Positions 23,241 to 36,777 of a stretch of 64,000 bases of DNA are shown here, in pieces. The stretch's first letter is position 1. The number at the start of each line of letters is the position of its first letter. A program made the translations under genes and the position numbers. This DNA is from Voacanga thouarsii (lineage: Eukaryota > Streptophyta > Magnoliopsida > Gentianales > Apocynaceae): the NCBI GenBank assembly GCA_026120185.1, contig JANUWF010001101.1:4092001-4156000 (forward strand). Direction: 5' to 3'. The notes beneath the pieces were generated by a model. It saw only the letters and a program-made list of their open reading frames with translations, searched no databases and was not told the origin of the DNA.

Positions 23241-25272
23241 TGTTGGATTGTATGCCCTCTTAGACTAGGTTTCTGATGTAAAATCGAATATTTTAATAAA
23301 AGAATTTATTTTCAGAAATTATTTGTGAATTTACTTTTTGTTTGTGTACAATTTTCGTTTGGAACAGACCCATTGTGTTTAAATAAGTGGTCCGTGTGAA
23401 TGGTGGTCTTTCACAGTAAGGTATGGATCATGTGTTATTTAACACATAAACATTTTTTCTTAACCTATTGACGAGACTGGGAATCTCATCATGTTTAGGT
23501 TATTATGTTATGAATTCCAAATGGGGAATGGCTTACCTTTAGCCAGTGAGTAGTCCACTCACTTCATGACATAAGCGTATTTCGAATACGTAGGACAGGA
23601 CCTGTAGTAGTGGTTTCTAAAAGTACTATATGATAGAAACCTAGACTACTACCGCTACAGCGTGGACTAGTACTTTACGACTTGAGTATGAGTTGGTGGT
23701 ATGGCGAAGCTGGAAGCATATACTTTGATTTGCTATAGTTGAGGTTCTATCGTAGGGCCAATATACTTGCATGTTGGGTATGTGTGACTAGTTAGTTAAG
23801 ACAGACTTGTACAAGATAGTTTCTCCACTATATCGCCCTTATGGTTGTCCAAATGGTCTAAAATATCCAGGGCCCTGGGAAACATGACTTGGATGTTTGC
23901 TTTAGGGTAGCTCCTTTGGAAAGCGAAAACACTTCAGGAAGTCGTGGATCATTGGACTAGAAGCCTAAGGATGGTAGATGTCATTTAGAGGGGTGTTAGT
24001 ACACTTCTTCCTCTCTAAATGTACGGCGATGTGTAGAGGGATATTTTAGTCATTTTACCTGTAGATCGGAGACTTTACTAATGCAACATTATTCTTGGGG
24101 TCAATATTTCCTTATGGTGATATTAGGAAATATTTAAAATGCAAAATACAGCTATTTATATGGCAGGGGTATTTTGGTCATTTTAGCAGCCAAGGCGGTG
24201 TGTCTTTTTGGTCTCGGAATAGCCCGTAAGTCCTAACTAATTTTGGGTTGAGGAATTGGTCTCAGTTCAAGAGGATTTGATTTTATTTGATTTAATTTAA
24301 TTTTATTCAAGATGTCTAATTTATTATTAGACTGGAATAAAATAAATAAATAAATAAATAAAATAGGAGTTGAGTGAAATTAATTATTTGGTTTAATTGG
24401 TTAATTAATTATTGAGGGCCTAGGTCCAATATGAATAATTAGAAAATTAACCTAGGCTTAAATTAGGAGAAATAATTAATGTTTAATTATTTATTGGGTT
24501 ATTTATATAGGCCCAAGAAATAAATAATTAAAGATTAATTGTTATGATTCATTTGGGCTCATTAATTATTTATTGTGTTGTTTATATAAGCCCAAGAAAT
24601 AAATAATTAATGTTTATTATTTTGGGCCTTTTGGATCCAAGAAAATAATAAAATTTATTTTGGCCCTATAACTTAGACCGTAGGGTTTTTTCCAGATACG
24701 GTTAAGAAGAGTTTAGGGTTAAGCCAAACTTATTCTCAGGATAACATCCGGGTGTTTTGAAATATGAAATCCCGGGGATATGTTTATCAGATAATGAGAG
24801 ACATATTTTTTTCTAACCAATAAACAAGTCTCTGGTAGAGAAAAACCCTAATCTCCCTAACCCACAAGCCTCACGCAGCTTTCTCTCTCTCTCAAACATC
24901 TCCCTCCTCTATGTCTTCTTCTTGTTTCTTTGCTAATCAATAGCAAGAGAACCAAGGAGAATTGAGTCCGTTTCTCTTCACCATTGTGTTCACCGACTAG
25001 AGGTTAGGTAGAGGAATATTCCAAGAGCTGGAAAACTTGGTGTTAATACAAACAAGGCGAAGTAGGAGGCTAGCGAGTTTTCAACTGGAAGCTTCTTCAA
25101 GTGGGCAAGGCGAAGCAATTCCCGTCGTTCAATCCACTTCTACTCAACCTAGAAGGCTTAAGGAGCGCAAAGGTATGATCTTCACGCTTCCATGTGGCCT
25201 TTAAGGCTTGCAATTTTTTTTCCTTCTCTATTTTTTCCCGCCAGTGCATGCTCTCTGTTTTTCGTCCCCTCA
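23241..25272 (+). repeat. Solo LTR inside element B
   Basis: A single LTR of 2032 bp starts TGTTGGATTG, ends CCCTCA, and is flanked by a perfect 5-bp TSD. It belongs to the A/E family. No internal domain, primer site or second LTR is present, so it is best explained by LTR-LTR recombination that removed the rest of the inserted element. It sits inside B's reverse transcriptase. A short (AAAT)n run is at about 24338-24362. Confidence 0.92.
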
Positions 25273-25277
25273 CGTTT

Positions 25278-26357
25278 TGATGAGACTGTAAAGTCTTATG
25301 GTTTCATTCAAAATGAGGATGAATTATGTGTGTATAGGAAACTAGAAGGTATAAATGTGGTTTTTCTTATCCTGTATATGGATGACATTCTACTCATTGA
25401 AAATGATGTAGGGATACTGTCATCTACTAAGGTTTGGCTATCTAGTCAATTTAGTATGAAGGACTTGGGTGAAACTAGTTACATTCTCGGAATAAAACTT
25501 CTTAGAAATAGGAAGTAGAGAATGTTACGTTTATCCCAAACTACATACATTGACAAGATGTTGGCCAAGTACAGTATGAACTTATACAAAGGGGCATTAA
25601 TCCTTTGCAGACATGGGTTATATTTTTCTTCAAAAAACTGTCCAAAGTCTTAAGAAGAAAAAGATAGGATAAGTAGGATTCCCCATGCTTCGGCTGTGGG
25701 AAGTCTCATATATGCCATGCTGTGTACGAAGCTAAATATCTACTTTGCTATAGGCTTAGTCAGCAGATATCATGCAAACCCTGAGAAAGTTCATTGGCAG
25801 GCTGTAAAGCATATTCTTAAGTATCTCAAAGGTACGAGAGATTATATACTGGTTTACAGGGATGATGACTTAGTTCCTATAGGATACACAAACTTAAACT
25901 TCTAGGCGGATAAGAATGAGAGAAAATCCACTAGTGGATATGTCTTTACTTTGTCTAGAGGAGCTATTTCATAGAGGAATATCAAGCAATCTTACATTGC
26001 TGACTCAACCATGGAAGTTGAGTATGTGGCAGCTTCGGAGGTATCCAAGGAAGTAGTTTGGCTCCAGAAGTTCCTTTTAGAATTTGGAGTTGTGCCACAC
26101 ATGGACAAACCGGTTGTGATGTATTGTGACAACACTGTGCAATCTCATAATCTAAAGAACCAATGAACCAAAAAAAGAGGAAGCACATGGAGAGGCAGTA
26201 TCACCTGATCTCGGATTTCATCCAGAAACGGGAAGTCGTGGTGGAACAGATTGTCTCGAAGAACAATCTCGCAGATCTATTCACCAAGCCATTGGCGGAG
26301 AAAGTCTTAAAAAGACACTTAGACGCTATAGGGGTAGGTACCTATAGACTTACTTAG
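25278..26357 (+). pseudogene. pol: Element B pol, second part: end of reverse transcriptase and RNase H
   Basis: The frame continues from the target site. The reverse transcriptase active box YMDD (25375-25386) is intact and is followed by the SSQFSMKDLGE block. Stops at 25516 and near 25650 break the frame. RNase H is present and complete in outline: the ADSTMEVEYVA block at about 26000-26032, the CDN block near 26128 and the final DLFTKPLAEKVLKRHL block (about 26274-26321). The stop is at 26355-26357. Element A lacks this RNase H region. Confidence 0.85.
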
Positions 26358-26368
26358 TCTTAGAGTGC

Positions 26369-26379
26369 AAGCAGGAGAT
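26369..26379 (+). other. Polypurine tract of element B
   Basis: AAGCAGGAGAT lies directly before the 3' LTR and corresponds to the tract at 3851-3860 in A. Confidence 0.72.
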
Positions 26380-28285
26380 TATTGGAATGTATGCCCTCCT
26401 AGACTAGGTTTCTAATGTATTTTTTACTTGTATTAATAAAAGTATTTTTTTCAGAATTTATTTGTGAAATTTTCTTTATATTTGTGCACGATTTTATTGA
26501 AAAAAACCTATTGTGTTTAAGTAAATGGTTCATGTGAATGGAGGTCTTTCATAGTAAGGTATGAACCATAGGATACTTAACACATAAACTATTATTTTTA
26601 ATCAGATGATGAGAATATGAATCTTATCATGGCAAGGTTATTGTATTATGAATTCTAAATAGGGAATGACTTACTTTTAGCCAATGAGTAGTCTACTCAT
26701 TTTATAATATAAGTGTATTTCAAATGCGTAGAACTAGACCTATAGTGGTGGTTTCTAAAAGTATTATGTGATAGAAACCCAAACTGCTACTGCTATAATG
26801 TGGACTTGTACTCTATAGCTTAAATATAAGTTGGTGGTCTGATGAAGCTAGAAATGTGTGCTCTGATATACTATAGTTAAGGTTCTTAAGAATGTCCAAT
26901 ATGCTTGTATATTGGGTATATGCGACTAGTTAGTCAAGACAGACTTGTACAAAATAGTGTCTATACTATATCACCCCTTTTGGTTATCCGAATGATCTAA
27001 TTATCTAGGGCCCTAGGGAATATGACTTGGATATTGGCTTTAGGGTAGCTCCATTGGAAAACTGGAATATTCTAAGAAGTTATGGATCATTGAACTAGAA
27101 GCCTAAGGATGGTAGATGTCGTTTAGAAAGGTGTTAGTACACTCTTTCCTCTCTAAATGAACGGTGATGTGTAGAGGGATATTTTAGTTATTTCACTTGT
27201 GGGTTGAAGACATAGCTAATGCAGCATTGTCCTTGGAGTTAATATTTCCTTATGGTGATATTAAGAAATATTTAAAATACAAAATACAGCTATTTATATA
27301 GCAAGGGTATTTTGATCATTTTAGTAGTCAAGACGATGTGTCTTTTTGGTCCTCAGAATAACCCGTAAGTCCTAATTATTTTAGATTAAGGAAATGGTCA
27401 CAATGGAAAAAGGATTTTATTTTATTTAGAAAGTCTAATTTATTTTTTAGACTGAAATAAAATAAAAGGAATGAGAGAAATTAAATTTATTATCTAGTTT
27501 GATTGGTTAATTAATTATTCAGGGCCTAAACCCATATTGAATAATTAGAAAAATTAACCTGGGCATAAACTAGTTAATAAAAGGCTTAATAATTATTTTG
27601 GTTCATTTGGACTCATTAATTATTTATTGGGCTATTTTAATATGTCCAGAAAATAAATAATTAATGGTTATTATTTTTGGACTCATTGGGTCCAAGAAAA
27701 AATAATAAATTATTTTGGCCCAATAGCCTGGACTAAAAGGTTTTTATTATTCACGGTACAGAAGAGTTGGGGATTACCCAAACCTCTTCTGTTGATAACC
27801 TCCGGATGTTTGAAATATCAAAATACTGGGGTTGGATTATCTGAGATGTGAATAGGAGTTGTTATGTAGAGAAAAAACATAAAACACGATAGACTGAAGA
27901 AAAAAACCCCAGAGTTGGTCTCTGCTCTCTCTCTCACACGTTTTTCTTTTTTTCCTTTTTTTTTTCCCCATCTTCTTGTCTTTGCTAACTAATAGCAAAT
28001 GATAAAAAAGGACCATCCTCGCCTAGATTGTTTCACCTACATAGTTAGGCGGAGAAGTATTCTGAGAAGTGAAAAGCTTCGCATACATGCTAAGAAGAAG
28101 CTGATGGATTGCTGGTTTCTTGCCGGAATTGTCATCAAGAGCGGTAGCTGCTCTCGTGATTGGTGCCTCGTCTTCTCAGCCAAACCAAAAAAGGACACAT
28201 AAAGGTATTAATTTTAATCTTCCGCTGTGCTGTGTTCTTGTTTTTCTGGTAGCGTGCATGTTCCTCTGTTTTTCTCATTCCTGCA
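26380..28285 (+). repeat. 3' LTR of element B (about 1.9 kb)
   Basis: It starts TATTGGAATG (expected TGTTGG, one change) and ends TTCCTGCA. It is colinear with 16770-18633, with many scattered differences, which suggests an old insertion. No coding region was seen. Confidence 0.87.
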
Positions 28286-28858
28286 CTGACTTGTATCAAG
28301 GTTAAAGAGGTAAAACCCAGTTGGGGTGAGCCTTGATTATTGTGATTAAGGAGATTGGAGTAAAACCAAGTGTGGTGATCCTTTTGTATAAGATTGGTGT
28401 CACCTACCATCATTGAGTTGCTAAAAGGTTTTTAGTGCATGGTGTTGAAATCCTTAAGTAATAACTTAAGGTAGTGGATGTAGATCATTTGAGGATCGAA
28501 CCACTATAAATCCTTAAGTCTTTTCTTGTGCTATTTGCCCAAATTTCTTCACTGCATTTTCACTATTTTCTAACCATAAATATTGTATCTTTTTCACTAA
28601 AATCAGTGGCTTATTTATTACCTTTGCATTTGGATTTAAACTTGTCCTTAACATTTCAACTACCCATCTTTATTTCATAACATTTTCTTATTATTCTGTG
28701 TTGATTTAAAAGACCCCTACCCGCACTCTTGAAATTGCAAAGCACTTTTGAAGCCGCAAAGCATTTCTGCTGTTCAGTTCGAATTTTCAAGGGACCAAAT
28801 TTTTTTAATCTACATTTATTTGCCAAAAACCTTATTCGCCCCTCTATCAATTTTTTCA
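28286..28858 (+). repeat. 5' LTR of element C, right-hand part
   Basis: These 573 bp match the end of C's 3' LTR (54227-54387 joined to 57585-57993). The left-hand part of this LTR was separated by B and is not in the window. Confidence 0.87.
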
Positions 28859-28860
28859 AT

Positions 28861-28872
28861 TAGTATTAGAGC
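28861..28872 (+). other. Primer binding site of element C (tRNA-iMet type)
   Basis: TAGTATTAGAGC lies two bases after the LTR end and differs from TGGTATCAGAGC at two positions. Confidence 0.78.
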
Positions 28873-28920
28873 GTTAGTCTACATTATCTTTGGTTTAATA
28901 GTCTTGTAGCAAAGATTCAT

Positions 28921-30670
28921 ATGGCAAACACATCTACTTTTCCTTACATCGAAGGATCTTCCACAAATAGACCACCTTTATTCAATGGAAGCAATTATAC
29001 ATTCTAAAAAAATAGAATGAAGATTTATGTTTGCTCAATCAATTTTGAGCTATGGAATCTGATTGAAAATGGACCATTTATCCCATCAAAATTTATTGAA
29101 GGCATAAAAGTGCCGAAACAGAGAGATGAATATGACAATGAGGATATTTCGAAAATGACTTTAAATTTTTAGGCAATGAATATATTATGTTGTGCTCCTG
29201 ATGCTAATGAATACAACAGGGTTAGTGGTGGTAATTTAACTCATGAAATGTGGAGATTACTTGAAGTCACTCTTGAGAAGATTAATCAACTAAAGGAATC
29301 AAAGCTACGTTATAGCCCGAGACTATGAATTATTCTCTTTAAAGTCAAGTGAGAACATCACTGATATATTCACTCGATTCACAAATATCATGAATGGACT
29401 AAAGACGTATAGGAAAACTTATTCCCTCGGTGAGCAAAACAAAAAATTACTTGATTCTTTGCCAAAAAGTTGGCAGCCAAAAACCTTAGCTATAGAGGAA
29501 TCTAAAAACCTGAATAGTTTGCCTACTAAAGAGGTAATCAGCTCTCTTTTGATCCATGAAATGAAACTCAAAAGGTTTCAAAAGTATGATAATGATAACA
29601 AAGGTAGACAGGGAACTGTTTTAAAAGTAGTTGATGAAGAAGTTAACAGTGATCAAACTAATTGTGACGATGGTACTGATTTAGACATAGAAGAATTGGC
29701 TATGGTTGCTAGAAAGTTTAGAAAAATATTTAGAAAAGACCACTTCAAAAAGGGTAACAAGCTTATGAAAAAAAAAAGGACAAACTTCCTCCTTCAAGCC
29801 CTAATGTTTTGAATGCAAAAGCACGGAACATTTCATCGCTGACTATCTAGTAGCAAAAGAAAAGGAGGCTAAGCAATTTAAAAAGAGGAAGAATGACACA
29901 AAATTGAAGAAAGGAAAAGGACTGATTAGAACTTGGGATCAAGCTGATTTGAGACTGAAGAAAGTTGTGATTCTGAAAATGAAAAAGCGAACATTTGCTT
30001 TATGGCTACGGAGGATAAGATAAATCCTACTTCTCCAAATTTGATAACCGATTTGCATGATTTTAATTGTGAAAAGTATGATGATCCTAGTAAATTGCTT
30101 TTTAACATATTTCATGAACTTAAAAAGATGTCTAGAAGAAACAAAGAAATGAAGATGAAAATTGATTCTTTGTTAGATGAGAATGCTAAACTGTTGAATA
30201 AGAACAAAGCCTCACTTGAGTCATATATGTGATCAAATGTTAAAAAGGATGTTATCATTACTTTCTTGCATCATGTATCTCTAGAAAATAAATGCTTGTG
30301 TGACAAAATTTGTTCTCTTGAAGTTATAGTTAGCAATTTTGATAATATGAAAAATAGAGTTGATTATCTCACCATATGCATTGAAAAGTTTACAAACGGA
30401 AAAAATAATTTGAAAGAATTACTTGGTGCATAACACATAGCTAGAAACTGAAATGGTCTAGCTATAGGCATGAGATCAAAGTTGGAAATTACAAATCTCA
30501 CTTTGTAAAGGCTATTCCATCATATATGACACACAATTGTTGCAAATATTGTGGAAAATCTGGACATAAAGCATCTAAATGTCATGTTAGGAAGAATGTG
30601 CAATCTGATATAAAAACAGTTTGGAGGGTAAAAGTAACTATCACTAATCCTCGTGGATCCAAGAAAGTAT
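28921..30670 (+). pseudogene. gag: Element C gag (Sirevirus type, broken)
   Basis: The start ATG at 28921 opens a frame with the RPPLFNGSNY block typical of copia gags of the DUF4219/UBN2 type. The following tryptophan codon is a stop (29005-29007). Later stops and shifts break the rest; open pieces lie at 29390-29812 and 30002-30232. The zinc knuckle is intact: CKYCGKSGHKASKC at about 30541-30582. Gag would form the particle and bind RNA. Confidence 0.83.
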
Positions 30671-30719
30671 GAGTATCAAAAATCACTCTTTCATTTTATG
30701 TATAGAAATATTTATCAAA

Positions 30720-33700
30720 CAAGATGAGCTCCATAAAATAGTTTTTGGACAGTGAATGCTCAAGGTACATGACTGGAAATGCCAAACTGCTGAAAAATAT
30801 TTACGTTACAAGCGATGAATTTGTCATATGTGGAGACAAAAAGAAAGGAAAAACACTTGGCATAGTTAATATTGGTAAGGGATCTTCAACTATCATCAAG
30901 AAATTGCTATTAATTGATGAATTGAAGTATAATCTATTTAGTATCAGCCAACTATGTGATAATGGATGCAAAGTTGTGTTTGAAAAAGATTCTTGCATTA
31001 TCATGGATAATTCCAGCAATAAGACTATTTTTGTTGCTAACCATATTGGAAATGTGATTGTACTATATCTTGATGATCTTGTGGCTCATGATATTAGATG
31101 CCTCTCTATGAATGATGATGACATCTATCTTTGGCATAGAAGGTTAGGTCATGTATCTATTGATTTGCTAAATAAATTATCTTCAAAGGAACTTGTTAGA
31201 GGACTGTCCAAAATGAGATTTGATAGAAATTAGGTATGTAATGCTTGCCAATTTGAAAAACAAACCAATACCTCTTTTAAACCCAAGAAAATGATTTCTA
31301 CATTAAAACCTCTTGAACTCATACACATGGATTTGTTTGGACCAATGAGGACCACCAGTCTTAGTGGTAAGAGGTATGCTTATGTCATTGTAGATAACTT
31401 TTCAAAATTCACCTGGACTTTATTTCTTGTTTAACAAGATGAAGCCTTCTCTAAATTTTCAAAACTACTCAAACGTGTCTAAAATTTCCTTAGTTCCAAA
31501 TTGATTCTAATTAAAAGTGACAATGGTAGAGAATTTCGAAACCATAACTTTACAAAATTCTGTGATGAAAGTGGTGTTTCACACAACTTTTCAACTACAA
31601 AAACTCCTCAACAAAATGGTGTAGTTGAAAGGAAAAATAGAACTTGCAAGAAATAACAAGATCAATGCTGTGTGAAAACTCCCTTCCAAAATATTTTTAG
31701 GCTGAAGCTGTGAATACAACTTGCTACATCATCAACCGTGTTATGCTAAGACTCTTTTTAAGAAAAACTCCTTTTGAACTCATATGTGACAAAGCTCCAT
31801 CCATTTCATACTTTTAAGTTTTTGGATGCAAATGCTTTATTTTCAATACTCTCAACAACCTTGGAAAAATTGATAGTAAATCTAATGAGGCTATGTTTCT
31901 TAGATATTTTTCTAACAAAAAGGCATATAGAGTATACAATAAAAGAACTCTATGTGTGAAAAAATTCGTACATATTGTGTTTGATGAATTAAATATATAT
32001 TCTTCTAGAAATGATGATGATGATATACGTATCTCAAAAGAAAAGGGCAGTGAGTAGCATATGGCTCCTCCACTTGATATTCATGCAAACGAAGGGGAAT
32101 TAGAAGAACAACAAGCTGAAGAAAACAAATAAATGACTGAAGAGCTCACAAACCAGGATCTGCCAAGAGATTGGAAGTACAAAACTGTCCATCGAAAAGA
32201 ACAAATCATTGGAGATTCTAACTGCGGAGTTAAAACTAGACCTTATTTTATTGAAAATTTTGCTCTACTTTCTAGAACTAAACGCAATTGTATTGATGCA
32301 GCCTTACATGACGAATTGTGGATTATGGTCATGTAAGAAGAATTGAAGCAATTTGAAAGGAATCAAGTTTGGAAACTTATCCCTAAACTACATGACCATC
32401 TCGTAATTGGTAACAAGTGAATTTTGAGAAACAAACTTGATGAGTATGGTATTATTATTAGAAATAAGACCAGATTAGTTGCCCAAAGATTCAATCAAGA
32501 AGAGGGCATTGATAAGGATGAAACATTTGCTCTCGTTGCTCGGTTAGAATCAATAAGAATGTTGCTTACATTTACATCTTTCAAAGGCTTTATGCTCTAC
32601 CAAATAGATGTCAAAAGTGCTTTCTTTAATGGTTTCATTGAAGAAGAAGTATATGTGAAACAAATTCCTGGTTTTACTCACGAACATTTTCCAAACTATG
32701 TCTTTAAACTCTCCAAAGCCCTTTGTGGTTTAAAACAAGCTCCAAGAGCATGCTATGAAAGGCTTAGTGGTTTTTTTCTTTCAAAAGGTCTTTCAAGAGG
32801 CTTAGTTGATACCACATTATTTATCAAATCTAAAAAATCTGATAATATCTTAATTGTGCAAATATATATTAATGATATTATTTTTAGAGCTACTAATGAT
32901 TCATTTCGCAAGAAATTTACCAAGACAATACAGTAAGAGTTTGAAATGAGCATGATGGAAGAACTTAATTTCTTCCTTGGTCTACAAATCAAACAAACCA
33001 ATGATGGAATCTTCTTAAATCAAGCCAAGTATGCTAAGGAACTGCTCAAAAGGTTTGGTATGAATGAAGCAAAAGAAATAAGTACACCTATGAGCATATC
33101 ATTAAAGCTTGATAAAGATGAAAACTGTAAGAAATTGGATGAATCGAAATATAGAGGTGTGATCAGAAATCTCCTTTATCTTACTATCAGCCGTCCAGAC
33201 ATTATGTTCAAAGTATGTCTTTGTGCTAGATTTCAATCATGTCTAAAGGAATCTCATCTATGTGCTGTAAAATGGATCCTTAGATACTTAATTGGAACAT
33301 ATGATTATGGCTTGTGATATCCACAAACTAATTCATTTTATCTTATAGGATATACGGATGTTGACTATGCTGGTTGCAAGGTTGAGAGAAAAAGTACTAC
33401 TGGACACTATCAATTTCTTAGACACTCCCTTGTCTTTTAGTATAGCAAAAAGTAAGCTTGTGTTTCTCTTTCAACAACTGAAGCTGAATACATAGCTGCG
33501 GATAGTTGTTAGGTGCAAATTTTGCGGATAAAAAACACTTTACTTGTCTTTAGTTTAAATTTTACTTACGAGTCTATCTTCTGTGATAATACTAGTGCTA
33601 TCAATATAATCAAAAATTATGTTCAGCATTCTAGAGCTAAGCATATTGAAATCAAACATCATTTTATTAGCAATCATGTGCTTAAGGCTGATGTGTGTGT

Positions 33701-33809
33701 TGAATATATTCCAACTGATGAACAACTTGCAGACATCTTCACTAATTCTCTGGCTGAAAACAGATTTAATCATCTAAGAAGAAGTTTAGGAATTACCAAA
33801 ATTATGTAA
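30720..33809 (+). pseudogene. pol: Element C pol (protease, integrase, reverse transcriptase, RNase H)
   Basis: Protease has LDSECSRYMTG with the aspartate codon at 30748-30750; the glycine of the D-S-G triad is glutamate. The pre-integrase block LWHRRLGHVS is at about 31126-31160. Integrase keeps HMDLFGP, SDNGREF and the VVERKNRT block (about 31327-31640). Reverse transcriptase covers about 32420-33000; its catalytic YVDD reads YIND (N codon 32871-32873), which would abolish catalysis. RNase H has TEAEYIAAD (about 33479) and ends with the DIFTNSLAENRFNHLRRSLG block; the stop follows at 33807-33809. Many stops break it. Confidence 0.87.
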
Positions 33810-34336
33810 CAAACAATTTTGCTGAAGATTGTTTGTTCATTCTTGTAGAACTTCAAAAGATACACATTTTGGGATGGAGATTTTGGACGCAATATTTGAG
33901 AAACTTGAATCTAAATTCCTCTCGACAAAATATCTCTCATTCAGCTTTTGGACAAACAAATTTGGACTCAATCTTAGTCCAAAATAACAGCAGCCTAAAA
34001 CCGTGTAAAGTAATTTTTTAAATATTTGGATGAAGAAGCGCATAAGTCCAGAACCTACTTTTTGAATTTTCAAAATGTCTGCGCTTTTCAAAAATAAAAA
34101 GGTGACCCTATCTCTGGTGCATATCTCTGATTAAGAGTACTCGATTGTACTTATCTACTCTAGAACTTAGGAAATCACAAAAAAAAGGGTTATCTTTCTC
34201 TCTTCTTGAAATCTGAAATCACCATTGATCTCTCTTATTCTCTCACTTCATATCTTCATCCTCTCCACTGAAACAAAAAATCCTTCAATTTATTTATTTA
34301 TTTATTATTATTATTATTTTTTTTTTGCCTCTGCCG
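33810..34336 (+). other. Non-coding stretch of element C between pol and the env-like frame
   Basis: No credible gene is visible. An (ATTT)n/(ATT)n simple repeat with a T run spans about 34289-34326. Confidence 0.6.
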
Positions 34337-34622
34337 TGGCAAAACTACCAGTATCAAAAAAGGAACCAAACAAAAGAAGAAGAAAGGAAAGAAAAGCAAA
34401 GCAGTGAGTAAGACGAAAGCTGTTGCCGCCGCACAATCAGGCACCAAATAGAAAGGGAAGAAAATCATTGTTGAGGAAATAACATCGCATTCTGACTCAT
34501 CAACAGAACTTCCTGTACAGGAAAGCTCTGAAACACAGGTACCTCGATTTTTTAATCTGAAATATGAGTCTAAATTTAATGACTAGCTATCTAGAAATAG
34601 GATTGTAATCTCTAGATATTGG
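34337..34622 (+). pseudogene. Element C env-like frame, N-terminal part
   Basis: The start codon position reads GTG in the context usually MAK. The peptide is very basic (KKEPNKRRRKERKAKQ), then the frame shifts. It continues as an acidic, serine-rich stretch (EEITSHSDSSTELPVQ) and ends at the insertion site of E. Sirevirus env-like proteins commonly begin with such a lysine-rich region after pol. The function is unknown. The rest lies at 44278. Confidence 0.62.
34618..34622. repeat. Left TSD of element E (ATTGG)
   Basis: Perfect match to ATTGG at 44278-44282. Confidence 0.93.
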
Positions 34623-36755
34623 TGAAGGTGATGACAGTGAACAGAGCATGCACGGTGGACAAAAATGGAGAAATAAAACATGAACACAGAGCATGGAAGC
34701 AGCATGGAGGCATGAAACACATACCTTTTGGAGCTTTAAAACTTGAAGATTGAAGAAGAATGGCTTGAAGCTAAAATCACAGCTTCCTTCTCCTCCGTCC
34801 AATGAAGCTTCCTGTGCACTATCTTCCTTTCTTCTCCACCTCCGGTATGATGAATAATGCTAGGTTTTTCAATTCTCAGAATATGACCACAGCCTAATAA
34901 CTTTTGGTGAGCAAAGAAAATGGGAAGAAGAAAAGCTTCTCAGTTTTTTTTTCCCCTGGTTTCCCTATATCACGGCTTCTTCCTTGTCTCAACTTTTTAT
35001 AGACAACCCAGAAGAAGCAAACCCAGTGAATCGATGGCTCTTGATTTCACTTCATATGACCAAATCCAGAAGCCAGAAAATCAAGAGACACACACACCCT
35101 TTTGGTTGGCTTCCTATGGTTTAAATGTAAAACCAAAAGCCAGAAGAAGAAAAGGCATAAGAGAGGGAGAAAAAAAAAATTTCAGAATTTTTATTTTTAT
35201 TTTTCCACACAGAAAACCAAAATTCATGAAATCAAAAATAATTATTTTGATAAAAATAATATTCCCGAGATTTAATACCCGAATATTATTTACAAAATAA
35301 ATTTTGGTTTCACCCTAAATTCTTCTGAACTGTGTCCAGAAAAATCCTATGGTCCAAGCTATTGAGCCAAAATAATATTTATTATTTTTCTTGGACCTGA
35401 AAAGTCCAAAATAATAAACATTAATTATTTTTCTTGGAATTAAATAAATAACCCAATAAATAATTAATGAACCCAAATGAACCAAAAATAATTAAACTTT
35501 AATTATTTATTTCTTGGGATTTAATTAAATAAATAACCCAATAAATAATTAAGTAATAATTATTTTTCTCTAGTTTAAATCCCAGTTAATTTTCTAATTA
35601 TTCAAACTAGACCTAGGTCCTGAATAATTAATTAATCAATTAAACCAGATAATAAATTTCTCTTCATTTATTTTATTCCAGTCTAATAATAAATTAGACT
35701 TTCCGAATAAAATAAAACTCTCTCAACTCAGATCAATTTTTCAACCCAAAAATTAATTAGGACTTACAGGCTATTTCGAGGACCAAAAAGACATATCGCC
35801 TTGGCTACTAAAATGACCAAAATACCCCTACTATATAAATAGATGTATTTTACATTTTAAATATTTTCTAATATCACCATAAGGAAATATTGACCACAAG
35901 GATAATGCTGCATTAGCAAAGTCTTCGACCTACAGGTGAAATGACTAAAATACTCCTCTACATATCGCCGTACATTTAGAGAGGAAGAAGTGTACTAACA
36001 CATCTCTAAATGACATCTACCATCCTTAGGCTTCTAGTCCAATGATCCACGACTTCTTGGAGTGTTTCCGCTTTCCAAGGGAGCTACCCTAAAGCAAACA
36101 TCCAAGTCATGTTTCCCAGGCCTAGATATTTAGATCATTTAGAAAACCACAAGGGGCGATATGGTGCAGAAACTATCTTGTACAAGTCTGTCTTAACTAA
36201 CTAGTCACACATACTCAACATGCAAGTATATTGGCCCTCCGATAGAACCTCAACTATAGCATATCAAAGTATATGCTTCCAGCTTCGCCAGACCACCAAC
36301 TCATACTTAAGTCATAGAGTACTAGTCTACGCTGTAGTGGTAGTAGTTTAGGTTTCAACCATATAATACTTTTAGAAACCACTACTACAGGTCATGTTCT
36401 ACGTATTCAAAATACGCTTATGTCATGAAGTGAGTAGACTACTCACTGGCTAAAGGTAAACCATTCCCCATTTAGAATTCATAACATAATAACCTAAACA
36501 TGATGAGATTCCCATTCTCATCAATCGGTTAAGAACAAATATTTATGTATTTAAATAACCCATGATCCATACCTTACTGTGAAAGACCTCCATTCAAATG
36601 GATCACTTATTTAAACACAATGGGTCTGTTCCAAACAAAAATGTGCACAAATAAAGAAAATAAATTCACAAATAATTTTTGACAAATAAATTCTTTTATT
36701 AAAATATTCGATATTTACACCAGAAAACTAGTTTAAGAGGTCATACATACCAACA
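34623..36755 (-). repeat. 3' LTR of element E
   Basis: Read on the minus strand it starts TGTTGGTATG at 36755 and ends ACCTTCA at 34623. A TATA element (TATAAAA, minus) is at about 34995-35001. Homologous to 42160-44277. Confidence 0.92.
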
Positions 36756-36768
36756 ATCTCCCGCTTGC
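36756..36768 (-). other. Polypurine tract of element E
   Basis: On the minus strand a purine-rich run ending GCGGGAGAT directly precedes the 3' LTR. Confidence 0.75.
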
Positions 36769-36777
36769 ACTCTAAAA

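Larger units (their letters stand above)
16770..28285 (+). mobile_element. Element B: Ty1/copia LTR retrotransposon, interrupted by a solo LTR
   Basis: B has a 5' LTR (its first part cut off by the LINE), a tRNA-iMet-type primer site, leader, gag, pol, polypurine tract and 3' LTR. Its proteins are close to A and E but the LTR ends differ, so it is a related subfamily. It lies within C's 5' LTR: directly after 28285 the sequence matches C's 3' LTR from about 54227. The expected right TSD is CTGAC (28286-28290). The left partner, with the first bases of B's 5' LTR, lies off-window to the left, beyond the LINE and element A. Confidence 0.88.
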
